Below are positions 34,566 through 43,573 of a DNA stretch of 64,000 bases, in pieces. The position numbers were made by a program, and so were the translations under genes. The notes below the pieces were generated by a model. It was not told the origin of the DNA, ran no database searches, and saw only the letters and a program-made list of their open reading frames with translations. The DNA comes from an uncultured Desulfovibrio sp. Lineage in GTDB: Bacteria > Desulfobacterota > Desulfovibrionia > Desulfovibrionales > Desulfovibrionaceae. Location: NCBI GenBank assembly GCA_934546745.1, contig CAKTDV010000001.1, positions 62,001 to 126,000 of the forward strand, in the 5' to 3' direction. Position 1 is the first letter of the stretch. Each line of letters starts with the position of its first letter.

Positions 34566-35609
34566 ATGACCCGCGCAATTCCCCAGAATATCAATGAAGA
34601 ATACTATCAAATCAGCCGAGAAATTCTTGAAAGCTTCCCAAAGTACAGGCATCCCGTCGATCTCTTCGCCTTTCGTGAGGATATCGCCGTTCTTGCGCCC
34701 ATAAGCCGCAAGGGCGAGCGCCTGAGCAATGAGAAAATCGAGGAAATCTTCAAACTTTGCGACGAAGGCTGCCTGTTCGTTTCGCGATCGGATCACCCCA
34801 TCTATTCGCGCCACATCGTCAAGCAGCTGGATCTCGTTCTGCAGGACAAGGATCTCAAGGAAGCTGAAATCGCGGATATCTGCATCCGCGCCCTGGTCAT
34901 GCGGTATACCAACTTCTTCGATCAGCCGGTCAGGCCTTTTTTTGAATCGCTGTATAACGATGCGCTCGTCGTCACGCAGTATCTCAGTGAGGACAAACAC
35001 CGCATCAACAGCTTCTGCCGCAGGCTCTTCCGCAAGTATGATCCGGCGCGGCACGCCCTCAACACCTTCTGTATTGGTCTCTGGATCTGGCTGCAAAGCA
35101 CGCAGGAAATCCGTCGCAAGGATTTCGACAGCGTTGCCGTGGCACTGCTCGTCCATGACGTGGGTATGGGCAAGGTTCCCCCCTTCATCCTCAACAAGAG
35201 GGGGCCGCTCAAAAACGAAGAGCGCGAAAAAATGGAACTGCACGCGCTGGCGGGCGCCAAACTGATGCAGAAACTCGACGGCGCCACAGAGGAAATGATC
35301 CGGGCCTGCTTCGAGCATCACGAGCGCATGGACGGCAGCGGATACCCGCAGCACATCAAGGACAAAAGTATTTCCCGAGTGGCGCGTATCACCGCCGTGG
35401 CCGACAGCTTCTCCGCCATGATCTGCGACCGTCCCTATGCCGCCAGAAAGGAACCGGAGGCCGCAGCCCAGGAACTGGCCTCCGACAACCGCTATGCCGG
35501 AGAATTTACCCGCCTGCTCAACGGCGCTATCGCCGCCAGGAGTTTCGGCGATTTCCTTGATATGGACGCCAGCCTCGAACAGGGGAACGCGGCCCTCCAG
35601 AACGCCTGA
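34566..35609 (+). CDS. HD-GYP domain protein, probable cyclic-di-GMP phosphodiesterase
   Basis: A 347-residue cytoplasmic protein 14 bases downstream of pyk. The C-terminal half carries a complete HD-GYP domain: LLVHDVGMGKVP (HD), MELHALAGAKLM, FEHHERMDGSGYP (HHE and GYP) and RVARITAVADSFSAMICDRPY. HD-GYP enzymes hydrolyse c-di-GMP to GMP, so a signalling role is likely. The N-terminal 170 residues are not a receiver, PAS or GAF domain that I recognise and could be a sensor. No RNA-polymerase or membrane segment is seen. The gene ends in a strong terminator, so pyk and this gene may share a transcript. Confidence 0.88.
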   Translation: MTRAIPQNINEEYYQISREILESFPKYRHPVDLFAFREDIAVLAPISRKGERLSNEKIEEIFKLCDEGCLFVSRSDHPIYSRHIVKQLDLVLQDKDLKEAEIADICIRALVMRYTNFFDQPVRPFFESLYNDALVVTQYLSEDKHRINSFCRRLFRKYDPARHALNTFCIGLWIWLQSTQEIRRKDFDSVAVALLVHDVGMGKVPPFILNKRGPLKNEEREKMELHALAGAKLMQKLDGATEEMIRACFEHHERMDGSGYPQHIKDKSISRVARITAVADSFSAMICDRPYAARKEPEAAAQELASDNRYAGEFTRLLNGAIAARSFGDFLDMDASLEQGNAALQNA

Positions 35610-35647
35610 CGCACGCGGTATGGCCGGTTGCGCCATCTTTTTCCCAA

Positions 35648-35706
35648 AGGGAGAGCGGAATCTCATCTCCACATGCGTGTGGGATTCCCTACTCTCCCTG
35701 TTTTTT
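35648..35706 (+). terminator. terminator after the HD-GYP gene
   Basis: Outer arms AGGGAGAG (35648-35655) and CTCTCCCT (35692-35699) enclose a second pairing GGAATC/GATTCC. They are followed immediately by G and six T (35701-35706), a textbook intrinsic terminator. Confidence 0.9.
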
Positions 35707-35886
35707 GCAAGAAAGCAATGTGGGCCAGGCGGGCGCGGCTCTCCCAATCCCGCAGACAGCGCAGAATGCTTTTGAAAATTGTCAACGTCACAAGCGACTT
35801 TCCCCTGGCTCCTGGCGCGGGCGTCCCTCGCGCATCCGCCGGAACGGTGGCGTTTGCAACGTGAAATCGCTCCAGCGCATGCCAGC

Positions 35887-37122
35887 ATGAAAGACAAAAC
35901 CCGTTCGCTTGCTTTTCTTTCCCTGCTCTGTTTCGGTCTGGCGGATGTCCGTGACGGACTCGGCCCTTTCCTGGGCGTCTACCTTCAGGAACACGGCTGG
36001 ACTGCCGATGAGATTGGCATCATCATGAGCCTCGGCGATGCCGTGGCTCTCCTGTGCGCCGCGCCCCTGGGTGCGCTGACAGACCATACACGCGCAAAAC
36101 GCGCCCTTCTTGCCTGCGCCGCCGTACTCACGACCCTTGCCTGCGGCGCGTTTTTTCTCTCCACAGCGCCCCTGACCGTCGGAATGTCGCGCTGCGTACA
36201 GGCCGTTGCCGGAGCCGCCATAGGCCCGCTTATCTCAGGGGTGACTCTGGGGCTTGTGGGGCAGGCGGCCTTCCCCGCCCGCCTCGGCATCACCGAAGCA
36301 TGGAATCATGCCGGAAACGCCGTATCGGCCGCGCTTGGCGGTCTCGTGGGCTTCCATTACGGTCTGACAGGGGTATTCTGGGTCATGGCCTGCATGGCCG
36401 CCCTCAGCCTTATGGGCATTCTGGGTATCAACGGCAGGCACATCGATCATCAGGTGGCACGCGGTCTGGAGCCCGCAGACATCCCTGTGGGTGCCCCCGT
36501 TTCCCGGCCGCCCCACAGAACCTTCCTCCCCCGATCACTCTGGGCCGTAGCGCTGACCGTCGCCCTGTTCCACTTCGGCAATGCGGCCATGCTGCCTCTG
36601 CTCGGGCAATCCGCCGTTACCCGCTTCGGCAGCGATCCCGCCCTCTACACGGCCGCCACCGTCATTGTGGCCCAGGGGAGCATGATTGCCGCCGCGCTGC
36701 TGGCCTCGCGCCTGGCCGTGCGCAAAGGCTACGGCGTCCTTTTTCTGCTTTCCCTCTGTGTTCTGCCCATCCGCGGCCTGATCGCCGGACTGTATGCCAG
36801 CGAATGGGTCATCCTGCCCGTCCAGATTCTGGACGGTATCGCCAACGGCATCCTCGGCGTAGCCATGCCCGGCCTTGTGGCCCGTCTGCTGCATGGAACA
36901 GGCCATATCAACCTCGGTCTTGGCTTCGTCACGGTCGCACTCGGCACAGGCGCGTCCATGAGCCACGCCTACGCCGGCTATATCGCCCACCTCTTCAGCT
37001 ACGAAACGGCCTTTTTCGCACTGGCACTGGCCCCCTGCGCCGGCCTGACGCTCTATATTGCCGCCCTGCGCCGCTTCCCCGATCTGCGGCGGGCATCGCG
37101 GAAAGAAGAAGAGACCCCGTAA
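35887..37122 (+). CDS. major facilitator superfamily transporter
   Basis: A 411-residue inner-membrane protein with about twelve hydrophobic helices in two sets, separated by a central loop (about residues 180-210) containing NGRHIDHQVARGLEP. The loop between helices 2 and 3, LGALTDHTRAKRALL, is the MFS motif A. GLADVRDGLGPFLGVYLQEHGWTADEIGII at the N-terminus is typical of sugar/drug MFS proteins. The substrate cannot be read from sequence. I start at ATG 35887 (MKDKTRSLAF) although its ribosome-binding site is weak; an in-frame start at 35779 would add a non-conserved stretch. It is followed after 68 bases by an AraC-type gene. Confidence 0.88.
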   Translation: MKDKTRSLAFLSLLCFGLADVRDGLGPFLGVYLQEHGWTADEIGIIMSLGDAVALLCAAPLGALTDHTRAKRALLACAAVLTTLACGAFFLSTAPLTVGMSRCVQAVAGAAIGPLISGVTLGLVGQAAFPARLGITEAWNHAGNAVSAALGGLVGFHYGLTGVFWVMACMAALSLMGILGINGRHIDHQVARGLEPADIPVGAPVSRPPHRTFLPRSLWAVALTVALFHFGNAAMLPLLGQSAVTRFGSDPALYTAATVIVAQGSMIAAALLASRLAVRKGYGVLFLLSLCVLPIRGLIAGLYASEWVILPVQILDGIANGILGVAMPGLVARLLHGTGHINLGLGFVTVALGTGASMSHAYAGYIAHLFSYETAFFALALAPCAGLTLYIAALRRFPDLRRASRKEEETP

Positions 37123-37190
37123 TCCGGGCAGGCCCACAGCAACTTCAGAGAAGCGCACACACCGCAGCGCACTCCCCGCCCGAGAGAACC

Positions 37191-38111
37191 ATGTTCGCAT
37201 CTTGCCAGAAAGCGACACTCCTCCTTGAGGAAATCAGGCGCAGGCTGCTCCGCCGTCTGGAAGAACCGTGCATTCAGGAAACGACGATTGACGGCTTCCG
37301 CCTCGCCCGCCGGGACACCGCGCCCGCGCATCCTGAAAACTGCTTTGAGAGACCGCTTGCGGGGCTTGTCGTGCAGGGTGAAAAGCACTCACTTGCCGGT
37401 GGCCGGGAATACGTCTATACGACAGGGCAAAGCATCGTTTCCGGCCTTGACGTTCCCATCACATCCTGCGTTGTCAATCCCACATGGGAAAAGCCCTTTC
37501 TCTTTCTGTACATCCATCTGGACAGACAGCTTATTTCCAGCCTGCTTGAGGAGATGCGGCAACCGGCCGAAGATGTGCCGGAAAAGCACATCACGGGCAT
37601 CTCGGTAGCGGACACGGATCCGGATATACTGGAAATGTTTCTGCGGCTGCTGGATCTTCTTGAAAAACCGGAACAGGTGCGCATCCGGGCCCCCATGATG
37701 CTGCGGGAGCTGCATTATCTGCTGCTTGTCAGTCCGCACGGCGACATGCTGCGCCATCTGAACACCCCGGGCACACGGAACAATCAAATCATGCAGGCCG
37801 TGAGCTGGATACGGGAAAACTACAGGATGCCGCTGCGGATTGCCGCTCTGGCACAGCACGTCAACATGTCCGCGGCAAATCTGCACCGCCGCTTCAAACT
37901 GCTGACAGGGTTCAGCCCGGTGCAGTATCAGAAGCATCTGCGGCTTCATGAGGCCCGCCGTCTCATGCTGTTTGAAAACGAACGGGCTTCCGAAGCCGCT
38001 TTTGCTGTCGGTTATGAAAGCGTCACCCAGTTCAACAGGGAGTACAAAAGAATTTTTGGCGAACCACCGCTCCGGGACATAAGCCGCCGCCGCGCGCTAC
38101 CCAGCCCGTGA
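37191..38111 (+). CDS. AraC-family transcriptional regulator (AraC_N type)
   Basis: A 306-residue DNA-binding protein starting at ATG 37191 behind GAGAG. The N-terminal domain (RPLAGLVVQGEKHSLAGGREYVY, QSIVSGLDVPITSCV) matches the AraC_N family. The C-terminal third has two helix-turn-helix motifs, LRIAALAQHVNMSAANLHRRFK and SEAAFAVGYESVTQFNREYKRIFG, ending with PPLRDISR. It converges with the Tat flavodoxin gene; regulators of this subfamily often sit beside oxidoreductase genes, so the flavodoxin and acetyltransferase are plausible targets. Confidence 0.92.
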   Translation: MFASCQKATLLLEEIRRRLLRRLEEPCIQETTIDGFRLARRDTAPAHPENCFERPLAGLVVQGEKHSLAGGREYVYTTGQSIVSGLDVPITSCVVNPTWEKPFLFLYIHLDRQLISSLLEEMRQPAEDVPEKHITGISVADTDPDILEMFLRLLDLLEKPEQVRIRAPMMLRELHYLLLVSPHGDMLRHLNTPGTRNNQIMQAVSWIRENYRMPLRIAALAQHVNMSAANLHRRFKLLTGFSPVQYQKHLRLHEARRLMLFENERASEAAFAVGYESVTQFNREYKRIFGEPPLRDISRRRALPSP

Positions 38112-38176
38112 CACGCCTCCCGGCCAAACGCCCTTTCCTTCCCGGCAATCCTGGCAGCCCGCTCTGGAACATTGCG

Positions 38177-38782
38177 CTAAAGATCGCGCAGCCACCTCGC
38201 CACGGCCTCGCGGGCTTCGCCAACGCGCGACCCCCGAACCTCAAACCCTTTCAGGATACGGGCATGGGGGCAAAGCCGCCGGAGATCCCGTTCGCTTCGG
38301 CCGAGGCGGCTTCCTTCATGCGTACAGAAAGGGACTACCGTTCTTTCACCCAAATCGTATTTTTCCAAAAGCGTAAAAACAGGCATGGGAAATGTACCCC
38401 ACCAGTTCGGATAGCCGATGAACACCGTCCGGTACGGCGTCAGATCCGGCAACTCCGTGACAATGGACGGTCGCGCGTTCTCCCGCTGCTCTTTCTTTGC
38501 CATATCCACCACAGCATCGTATTCCCGCGGATAGGGAACGGCTGTCCTGAGTTCCACCATATCACCGCCCACCTGCTCATGAATGAGTTCCGCGAGTTTG
38601 CGCGTATTGCCGGAATGGGAAAAATAGACGATCAGCACCTTGCCTCCTCCAAGCTCCGCCGCCCGCAGAGATTGCTGAGCCAGAAGCGGGGCTGCCATGA
38701 CGGCTACCGCGCCCAGCGCGATCCCCCGCAGGAACTCCCGCCGCTCACGGATACCGCCCTTCTTTCCTGTTCCATCCTTCAT
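38177..38782 (-). CDS. Tat-exported flavodoxin
   Basis: A 201-residue protein with a twin-arginine signal (RERREFLRGIALGAVAVMAAPLLA) and then a flavodoxin domain: VLIVYFSHSGNTRKLAELI binds the FMN phosphate and IGYPNWWGTFPMPV binds the ring. Tat export suggests that FMN is loaded in the cytoplasm and the folded protein moved to the periplasm. I use ATG 38782, seven bases after GGGGG; ATG 38788 is too close to that site. It lies 72 bases downstream of the acetyltransferase gene, likely in one operon. The redox partner is unknown. Confidence 0.9.
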   Translation of the reverse strand: MKDGTGKKGGIRERREFLRGIALGAVAVMAAPLLAQQSLRAAELGGGKVLIVYFSHSGNTRKLAELIHEQVGGDMVELRTAVPYPREYDAVVDMAKKEQRENARPSIVTELPDLTPYRTVFIGYPNWWGTFPMPVFTLLEKYDLGERTVVPFCTHEGSRLGRSERDLRRLCPHARILKGFEVRGSRVGEAREAVARWLRDL

Positions 38783-38854
38783 ACACATACCCCCTGTTGT
38801 CTGAAGTCCGCACTGTCAAAACGGAAGGGTACGCCAACGCCGCCAGAAGGCTAT

Positions 38855-39451
38855 TCACAATACTTGCAACTTGTTGCCTGATCGTCCAGGTATCTCTTTA
38901 ACAACTTTGGCGGGCACTCCCGCGACGACGGTGTACGGCTCCACATCTTTGGTGACGACGGCCCCTGCCGCAACAACGGCGTTCTCTCCTATGGTTGTAC
39001 CGGGCAGCACTATGGCGCCGGAACCAATCCAGACATTTTTGCCGATGACGATGGGAGCCGGATAGTTGCCATGCCGCTCATCAGGAGGAAGACCGTGATT
39101 GATGGTGGCCAGCACGACCCTGTGCCCAATCAACGCACCGTCACCGATAGTGATGCCGCCCTGATCCTGAAAACAGCAACAGGCATTGATGAAGACGTTC
39201 TTTCCTATGGTGATATTTTTTCCAAAATCAGTATGGAACGGTGGAAACAGGGTAAAAGAAGCGTCGATGGGCTTTCCTGTCAGCCGGGACATGCATTCCC
39301 GTATCTGTTCCGCGGAATGATATGCGGCGTTCAGCTCGGATGTAATACGCATGGCCTCATGGCTGCATTGCAGAAGCAGATCGTGCGCTTCTGTTCCCGC
39401 ATCCACACTTTTTCCACTATTGAAATGCTGAAGAAGTTGAGAAAGTGTCAT
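38855..39451 (-). CDS. sugar O-acetyltransferase (Maa/NodL/LacA type)
   Basis: A 198-residue left-handed beta-helix acetyltransferase. Hexapeptide repeats run from ITIGKNVFINACCCFQDQGGITIGDGALIGHRVVL to VVAAGAVVTKDVEPYTVVAGVPAKVVKEI, and the catalytic histidine is in ATINHGLPPDERHG. It would transfer acetyl from acetyl-CoA to a sugar or related hydroxyl. ATG 39451 has GGGAG eight bases upstream; an in-frame GTG at 39466 is less likely. A good promoter match lies about 150 bases upstream. Acceptor substrate not predictable. Confidence 0.9.
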   Translation of the reverse strand: MTLSQLLQHFNSGKSVDAGTEAHDLLLQCSHEAMRITSELNAAYHSAEQIRECMSRLTGKPIDASFTLFPPFHTDFGKNITIGKNVFINACCCFQDQGGITIGDGALIGHRVVLATINHGLPPDERHGNYPAPIVIGKNVWIGSGAIVLPGTTIGENAVVAAGAVVTKDVEPYTVVAGVPAKVVKEIPGRSGNKLQVL

Positions 39452-39825
39452 CAGTTGTTCTCCCACGGAGTGCGGATTTGCCCGCGGACGGGCGGCGCTG
39501 GCCTGAAACGCTGAAACCGCATCCGGCGGCCAGAGGCCGTGCGGCTTCCCTCTCCCTGTGAAAGGGGAGGCTCCTGATCACAAAGGTATTTCGAGCAAAA
39601 TAAAAGACTGGAATTTAATGTCAAATACTTATTATGCCCTTTGTCCTGATGGGATTGTTCCTGTCCCCGAGGAAAGCAACCTCTGCTTTCGTCCTCTCAG
39701 CCCGACGCTTACGTCCAGCGTCAGCATTGCATAGGAAAAAATCAGGTCTTTTCCAGACCGGCGGAGTTACTGCTTGCCACGCTGCAAGAACAGGCACATC
39801 CCTCTACGGCGGGACATCCTCCCCC
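39452..39825. other. intergenic region between the acetyltransferase gene and miaA (374 bases)
   Basis: No supported gene; a 74-codon rightward frame at 39634 lacks a ribosome-binding site and recognisable features. The region holds the acetyltransferase promoter (39597-39624), a possible GC stem (about 39550-39571) and, near miaA, sequence downstream of that gene's stop without a clear terminator. Confidence 0.5.
39597..39624 (-). promoter_or_regulatory. candidate promoter of the acetyltransferase-flavodoxin operon
   Basis: TTGACA (39619-39624) and TATTTT (39597-39602) on the minus strand, spaced by 16 bases within a locally AT-rich block. The leader would be about 140 bases. Confidence 0.55.
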
Positions 39826-40791
39826 TCAAGAGCGGAAATTTTTGTCGGCGGGTGGTGACGAGCCACGCCTCTCCATGCTTCCCGCCATTGCCAGCAACGC
39901 CGGAATGTCGCCGGGGGCGCAGGCGACGGCATCCGGGCGGGCACGAAACCATGTCAACTGGCGCTTGGCATAGGCGCGGGTGTTTCTGAACCAGAGGGTC
40001 TTGCAGGCTTCCAGCGACAGATGCCCGTGAAGAAAGGCAAAGAGTTCCGCACAGCCGATGCCGGACCAGCCGGGGGCGGCGGAATCGTCGCAGCGGCGCA
40101 GCGCGGCGCGGGCCTCATCAAGGGCTCCGTCACGCAGCATGAGATCGATGCGGCGGATCAGTCGCGGCTCCAGCGCCTCAAGGGTTGGCATGAAACAGGC
40201 CAGCGGCCCGGCGCACAGAGGCGCGGGCATGGCATGGGTATGCCACCAGCTGAAAGTTTTGCCCGTTGCCTCAAAGACTTCCAGCGCGCGTACAATCCTC
40301 TGGCGATCATTGACGTGGATGCGCGCGGCATAAGCGGGATCATGACGCGCCAGCTCCGTATGCAGCGCAAGAGACCCCTCCTTTTCAAGCCTAGCCGCCA
40401 GACAGGCGGAGATATCTTCGGCTACCGGCGGAATTTCAGCGATGCCGTGAAGCAGACTCTGAAAATAGAGTCCTGTACCGCCAACCAGCAGAGGCAGTTT
40501 GCCGCGCGCATGTATGTCACGGATGACGGTCATAGCCATGTCAACCCAACGCCCCGCGCTGATTTTACGGGATGTTTCCAGAAAACCGTACAGATGGTGC
40601 GGGCAGCGGGCGCGTTCCCCAGGTGAGGGTTGCGCGGTAATCAGGGGGAAATCCACGTAGACCTGCCGGGAATCGGCATTGACGACCTCGCCGTTCAACG
40701 CCGCGGCAAGAGCCAGTGCCGCTTCCGTCTTGCCGCAACCGGTAGGTCCGGCAAGACAGAAAACCGGTAGGGGCTGTCGCGCTGGCGGCAC
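39826..40791 (-). CDS. miaA: tRNA dimethylallyltransferase
   Basis: MiaA transfers a dimethylallyl group to A37 of tRNAs reading UNN codons. The 321-residue protein has the P-loop AGPTGCGKTEAALALA, the conserved NADSRQVYVDFPLITAQPS, VGGTGLYFQSLLHG, NDRQRIVRALEVFEATGK and the C-terminal RAYAKRQLTWFR. It starts at GTG 40791, two bases after the coaD stop, with AAGGA upstream, and is the last gene of the rsmD-coaD-miaA run. Confidence 0.96.
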   Translation of the reverse strand: MPPARQPLPVFCLAGPTGCGKTEAALALAAALNGEVVNADSRQVYVDFPLITAQPSPGERARCPHHLYGFLETSRKISAGRWVDMAMTVIRDIHARGKLPLLVGGTGLYFQSLLHGIAEIPPVAEDISACLAARLEKEGSLALHTELARHDPAYAARIHVNDRQRIVRALEVFEATGKTFSWWHTHAMPAPLCAGPLACFMPTLEALEPRLIRRIDLMLRDGALDEARAALRRCDDSAAPGWSGIGCAELFAFLHGHLSLEACKTLWFRNTRAYAKRQLTWFRARPDAVACAPGDIPALLAMAGSMERRGSSPPADKNFRS

Positions 40792-40793
40792 GG

Positions 40794-41336
40794 CTAATCC
40801 TTGACGCGAAAACCGCCATAGGGCGGCGCAAGGCAGGGCGTCCCCTGGCGGACTTCACCGAGTTCGTACTTTTCCTGAAGACGCAGGCGCACATTTTCCG
40901 GCACAAGCCCCGTGATATCCGCCCCGTGGCTGGCGGCGGATTTGACAATGGTGGAGCTGGTAAAGAGCCACTGATAATCCGTCATAAGAAAAACGGTCTG
41001 GATACGGCGTTGCAGGCGGCGGTTCATGAGAGCCAGCTGAAACTCGTATTCAAAATCCGACACCGCGCGAAGGCCGCGCAGAATGGCGCAGGCCCCCCGC
41101 TGGGCCGCGTACTCCACAGTCAGGCCGGAAAAAGGTTCCACCACGGCGCGGGGTTCGCCCGCAAGCGCCTCGCGGGCCATGCCCACGCGCTCTTCCTGTG
41201 TGAAGAGGGGACGCTTGGGCGTGTTGTCGGCCACGGCGACGATCACCTGATCAAACACATCCAGCCCGCGCCGGACAAGACCAAGGTGACCATTGGTGAT
41301 GGGATCGAAGGTTCCAGGATACAAAGCTGTTTTCAT
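40794..41336 (-). CDS. coaD: phosphopantetheine adenylyltransferase
   Basis: Penultimate enzyme of coenzyme A synthesis. The 180-residue protein begins MKTALYPGTFDPITNGHLGLV with the TxGH nucleotidyl-transferase motif, has RGLRAVSDFEYEFQLALMNR and the TSSTIVKSAASHGADI motif. ATG 41336 overlaps the rsmD stop (ATGA). The C-terminus (after about residue 160) extends with a Pro/Gly-rich tail, GTPCLAPPYGGFRVKD, slightly longer than the usual 160-residue form. Confidence 0.95.
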   Translation of the reverse strand: MKTALYPGTFDPITNGHLGLVRRGLDVFDQVIVAVADNTPKRPLFTQEERVGMAREALAGEPRAVVEPFSGLTVEYAAQRGACAILRGLRAVSDFEYEFQLALMNRRLQRRIQTVFLMTDYQWLFTSSTIVKSAASHGADITGLVPENVRLRLQEKYELGEVRQGTPCLAPPYGGFRVKD

Positions 41337-41884
41337 GCGCGTTTCCAAAGGAGAAGGCGGGTCTGTCCAAAGACGCGATCGGCCAGCGGCTCCCAATTTT
41401 CGGGGCTTCTGAAAGGCGCGCCCTTTTCCAGTTCCGCGGAGATGAACGCATCCGGGGCAAGCCAGCCGCGTTCCTCCAGAGCTGTCAGGCATACATTGAT
41501 CAGGTTCTTCCGGTAGGGCGGATCGATGAAGACAAGGTCCACGGAAGCGGCCGGGGATCGCAACAGCACCTTGCGCACATCCTCACGCAGCAGGCGCGCG
41601 CGATCCCGCACGGCGAGCTCTTCCATGTTACGGGCCAGGCAACGGGCGGGAAGCTGGGCATTTTCCACAAAAACGGCCTCAGCCGCGCCCCGGCTGAGCG
41701 CCTCAAAACCGAGGCTGCCGCTTCCGGCAAACAGATCGAGTACGTGGGCGCCGTCAAATCGCATTCCCCGGGACAGCAGCATGGAGAACAGGGCCTCGCG
41801 CGTCTTGCCCATGGCCGGACGATAGCCTTCGCCTTCCACGGTATGGAGACGCCGCCCCCCGAGACTTCCAGAGATAATACGCAT
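41333..41884 (-). CDS. rsmD: 16S rRNA (guanine(966)-N2)-methyltransferase
   Basis: SAM-dependent methyltransferase for G966 of 16S rRNA. The 183-residue protein starts MRIISGSLGGRRL, has RPAMGKTREALFSML, the SAM motif DLFAGSGSLGFEALSRGA and the catalytic FIDPPYRK (N-PPY-type). ATG 41884 follows CGGAGAAG. The association rsmD-coaD is widely conserved. An in-frame start at 41935 is less likely. Confidence 0.95.
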   Translation of the reverse strand: MRIISGSLGGRRLHTVEGEGYRPAMGKTREALFSMLLSRGMRFDGAHVLDLFAGSGSLGFEALSRGAAEAVFVENAQLPARCLARNMEELAVRDRARLLREDVRKVLLRSPAASVDLVFIDPPYRKNLINVCLTALEERGWLAPDAFISAELEKGAPFRSPENWEPLADRVFGQTRLLLWKRA

Positions 41885-41956
41885 GGCTTCTCCGATACGG
41901 AAGGCCGCCCCTCCTGTCAAGCGCGATACGCCCACGGAAAAGGCGGCCGGAAACGC

Positions 41957-43573
41957 CTACATGCGCGACAGAAGGCGCGTCATGGCATAGTCCATCTTTT
42001 CCAGCGCATCCCGCAATTCGGTCTGTTCCACCCAGGGGCGGCATTCGATATCCGCGAGCCGATCGCGGAATATGCCCCACTTGCGCTCCAGCTCTCCCGT
42101 AAGGAAATCCCAGTTGATTCTGGGGTGAGCCTGGGCCTCATGGCGCAACGTTTCGGCGACAAGCGCTCCCTCAAGAACCATTTCCTCAAGATAGTCCGGC
42201 ATCAGGGGTGTAAGTCCGAACTGTTCGCGAATCAGGGCCGCAAGGGTATGCTGGGCCTTTTCCTCACCATGCACCAGAACGATCTGCGGTTTTGCCGGGC
42301 CGGAAACCAGCGGTTTCAGCCAGTCCAGAAGCTGGCTTTGCCCGGCATGGGCGGAAAAACCGTTGATGGTATAGATGCGGGCGGCCACTTCCATGTCTTC
42401 GCCGAACAGGGTGATTTTACCGGCCCGCTCGACGATCTTGCGTCCCGGTGTGCCCACGGCCTGATAGCCGACAAACACGATGCTCGCTCCCGGCCGCCAG
42501 ATATTATGTTTGAGGTGGTGCTTGATGCGCCCGGCATTGCACATGCCGCTGGCGGAAATAATGATGCAGGGCCCCTCATAGGCATTGATGGACTGCGACT
42601 CCTCCACGCTGAGCGTATAGCGCAGGTTGGGCAGTTCAAAAGGATCTTCTCCCTTGCTGAGCAGGGCCTGCGCGTCTTCGTCAAAAAGTTCGCGGTGGCG
42701 CTTGAATACCTCGGTGGCGCGAATGGCAAGCGGACTGTCCACAAAAATGGGCATATCGCCGGGGAGCTTGCCCTGGCGGTTGAGATTGTGCAGACAATAG
42801 AGAATTTCCTGGGTACGCTCCACGGCAAACGCGGGAATAATAACCTTTTCGCCCTTGCCGTAGCTGTAGGCGACGGCATCGGCCAGCTCGGCGTCACTCA
42901 CGCTTTCATTCTTGTGGTTGCGATCGCCATAGGTGGATTCCATAAATATGTAGTCGGCGGCGGGCGGCGTTTCCGGGTCGCGCACAATGAGTGCCTGCGG
43001 ACGGCCTATGTCGCCGGAAAAAACAATGCTTGTGGTCTTGCCGTCCTCTTCCGCCTCAATACGCAGGGAACCGGAACCAAGGATATGCCCCGCGTCATAG
43101 TAGGTCACGCGGATGCCGGGAGCCGGCGAAAATACCGTATGGTATTCCACATCCTGAAACAATGCCGCCGTCCTGACGGCGTCATCCGTCGTATAGATGG
43201 CCGGAGGCGGATTCCTGAGGCCGCGCCGCTGATACTTGGCGGCCGCCCACTGGGCTTCCATCTCCTGAATGTGCGCGCTGTCCTGAAGCATGAGATCCAG
43301 CAGTTCCGCCGTGGCGCGCGTACAGTAGATGGGGCCGTTGAAGCCGTGTTTGACCAGCAGGGGCAGAAGCCCGGAGTGATCCATATGGGCATGGGTCACA
43401 AGCACAAAATCCAGAGCTTCGGGAGCATAGTTCTTTTCATCGCGGTTCCGCTCCTCAATGGCTTTGTTGCCTTGATGCAGTCCGCAGTCCACACAGAAAC
43501 GCCTGCCGCACGCCTCTATCATAAAACAGGAACCGGTCACCGTCCGGGCCGCTCCCAGAAATTGAACCTTCAT
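41957..43573 (-). CDS. beta-CASP metallo-beta-lactamase-fold RNA-processing hydrolase
   Basis: A 538-residue protein starting at ATG 43573 behind GAGG. The metal site is complete: VTHAHMDHSG (HxHxDH), YYDAGHILGSG and SGDIGR. The beta-CASP insert follows (PAFAVERTQEILYCL, ISASGMCNAGRIKHHL), and the C-terminal RNA-metabolising motif FSAHAGQSQLLDWL and VLVHGEEKAQHTLA complete the fold. Such proteins (YsnF/CPSF-like) act as endo- or exoribonucleases, but bacterial single-domain members are mostly uncharacterised. No KH domain is present. It is 72 bases upstream of rsmD on the same strand. Confidence 0.92.
   Translation of the reverse strand: MKVQFLGAARTVTGSCFMIEACGRRFCVDCGLHQGNKAIEERNRDEKNYAPEALDFVLVTHAHMDHSGLLPLLVKHGFNGPIYCTRATAELLDLMLQDSAHIQEMEAQWAAAKYQRRGLRNPPPAIYTTDDAVRTAALFQDVEYHTVFSPAPGIRVTYYDAGHILGSGSLRIEAEEDGKTTSIVFSGDIGRPQALIVRDPETPPAADYIFMESTYGDRNHKNESVSDAELADAVAYSYGKGEKVIIPAFAVERTQEILYCLHNLNRQGKLPGDMPIFVDSPLAIRATEVFKRHRELFDEDAQALLSKGEDPFELPNLRYTLSVEESQSINAYEGPCIIISASGMCNAGRIKHHLKHNIWRPGASIVFVGYQAVGTPGRKIVERAGKITLFGEDMEVAARIYTINGFSAHAGQSQLLDWLKPLVSGPAKPQIVLVHGEEKAQHTLAALIREQFGLTPLMPDYLEEMVLEGALVAETLRHEAQAHPRINWDFLTGELERKWGIFRDRLADIECRPWVEQTELRDALEKMDYAMTRLLSRM

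Noticed and set aside
36054..38111. A single 685-codon rightward frame spanning the MFS gene and the AraC gene.
   Set aside because: Only the part from 37191 encodes a protein with AraC features; the upstream part is out of frame with the MFS gene and has shadow composition.
39634..39858. A 74-codon rightward frame between the acetyltransferase gene and miaA.
   Set aside because: No ribosome-binding site, no recognisable domain, and it runs into the 3' end of miaA on the opposite strand.
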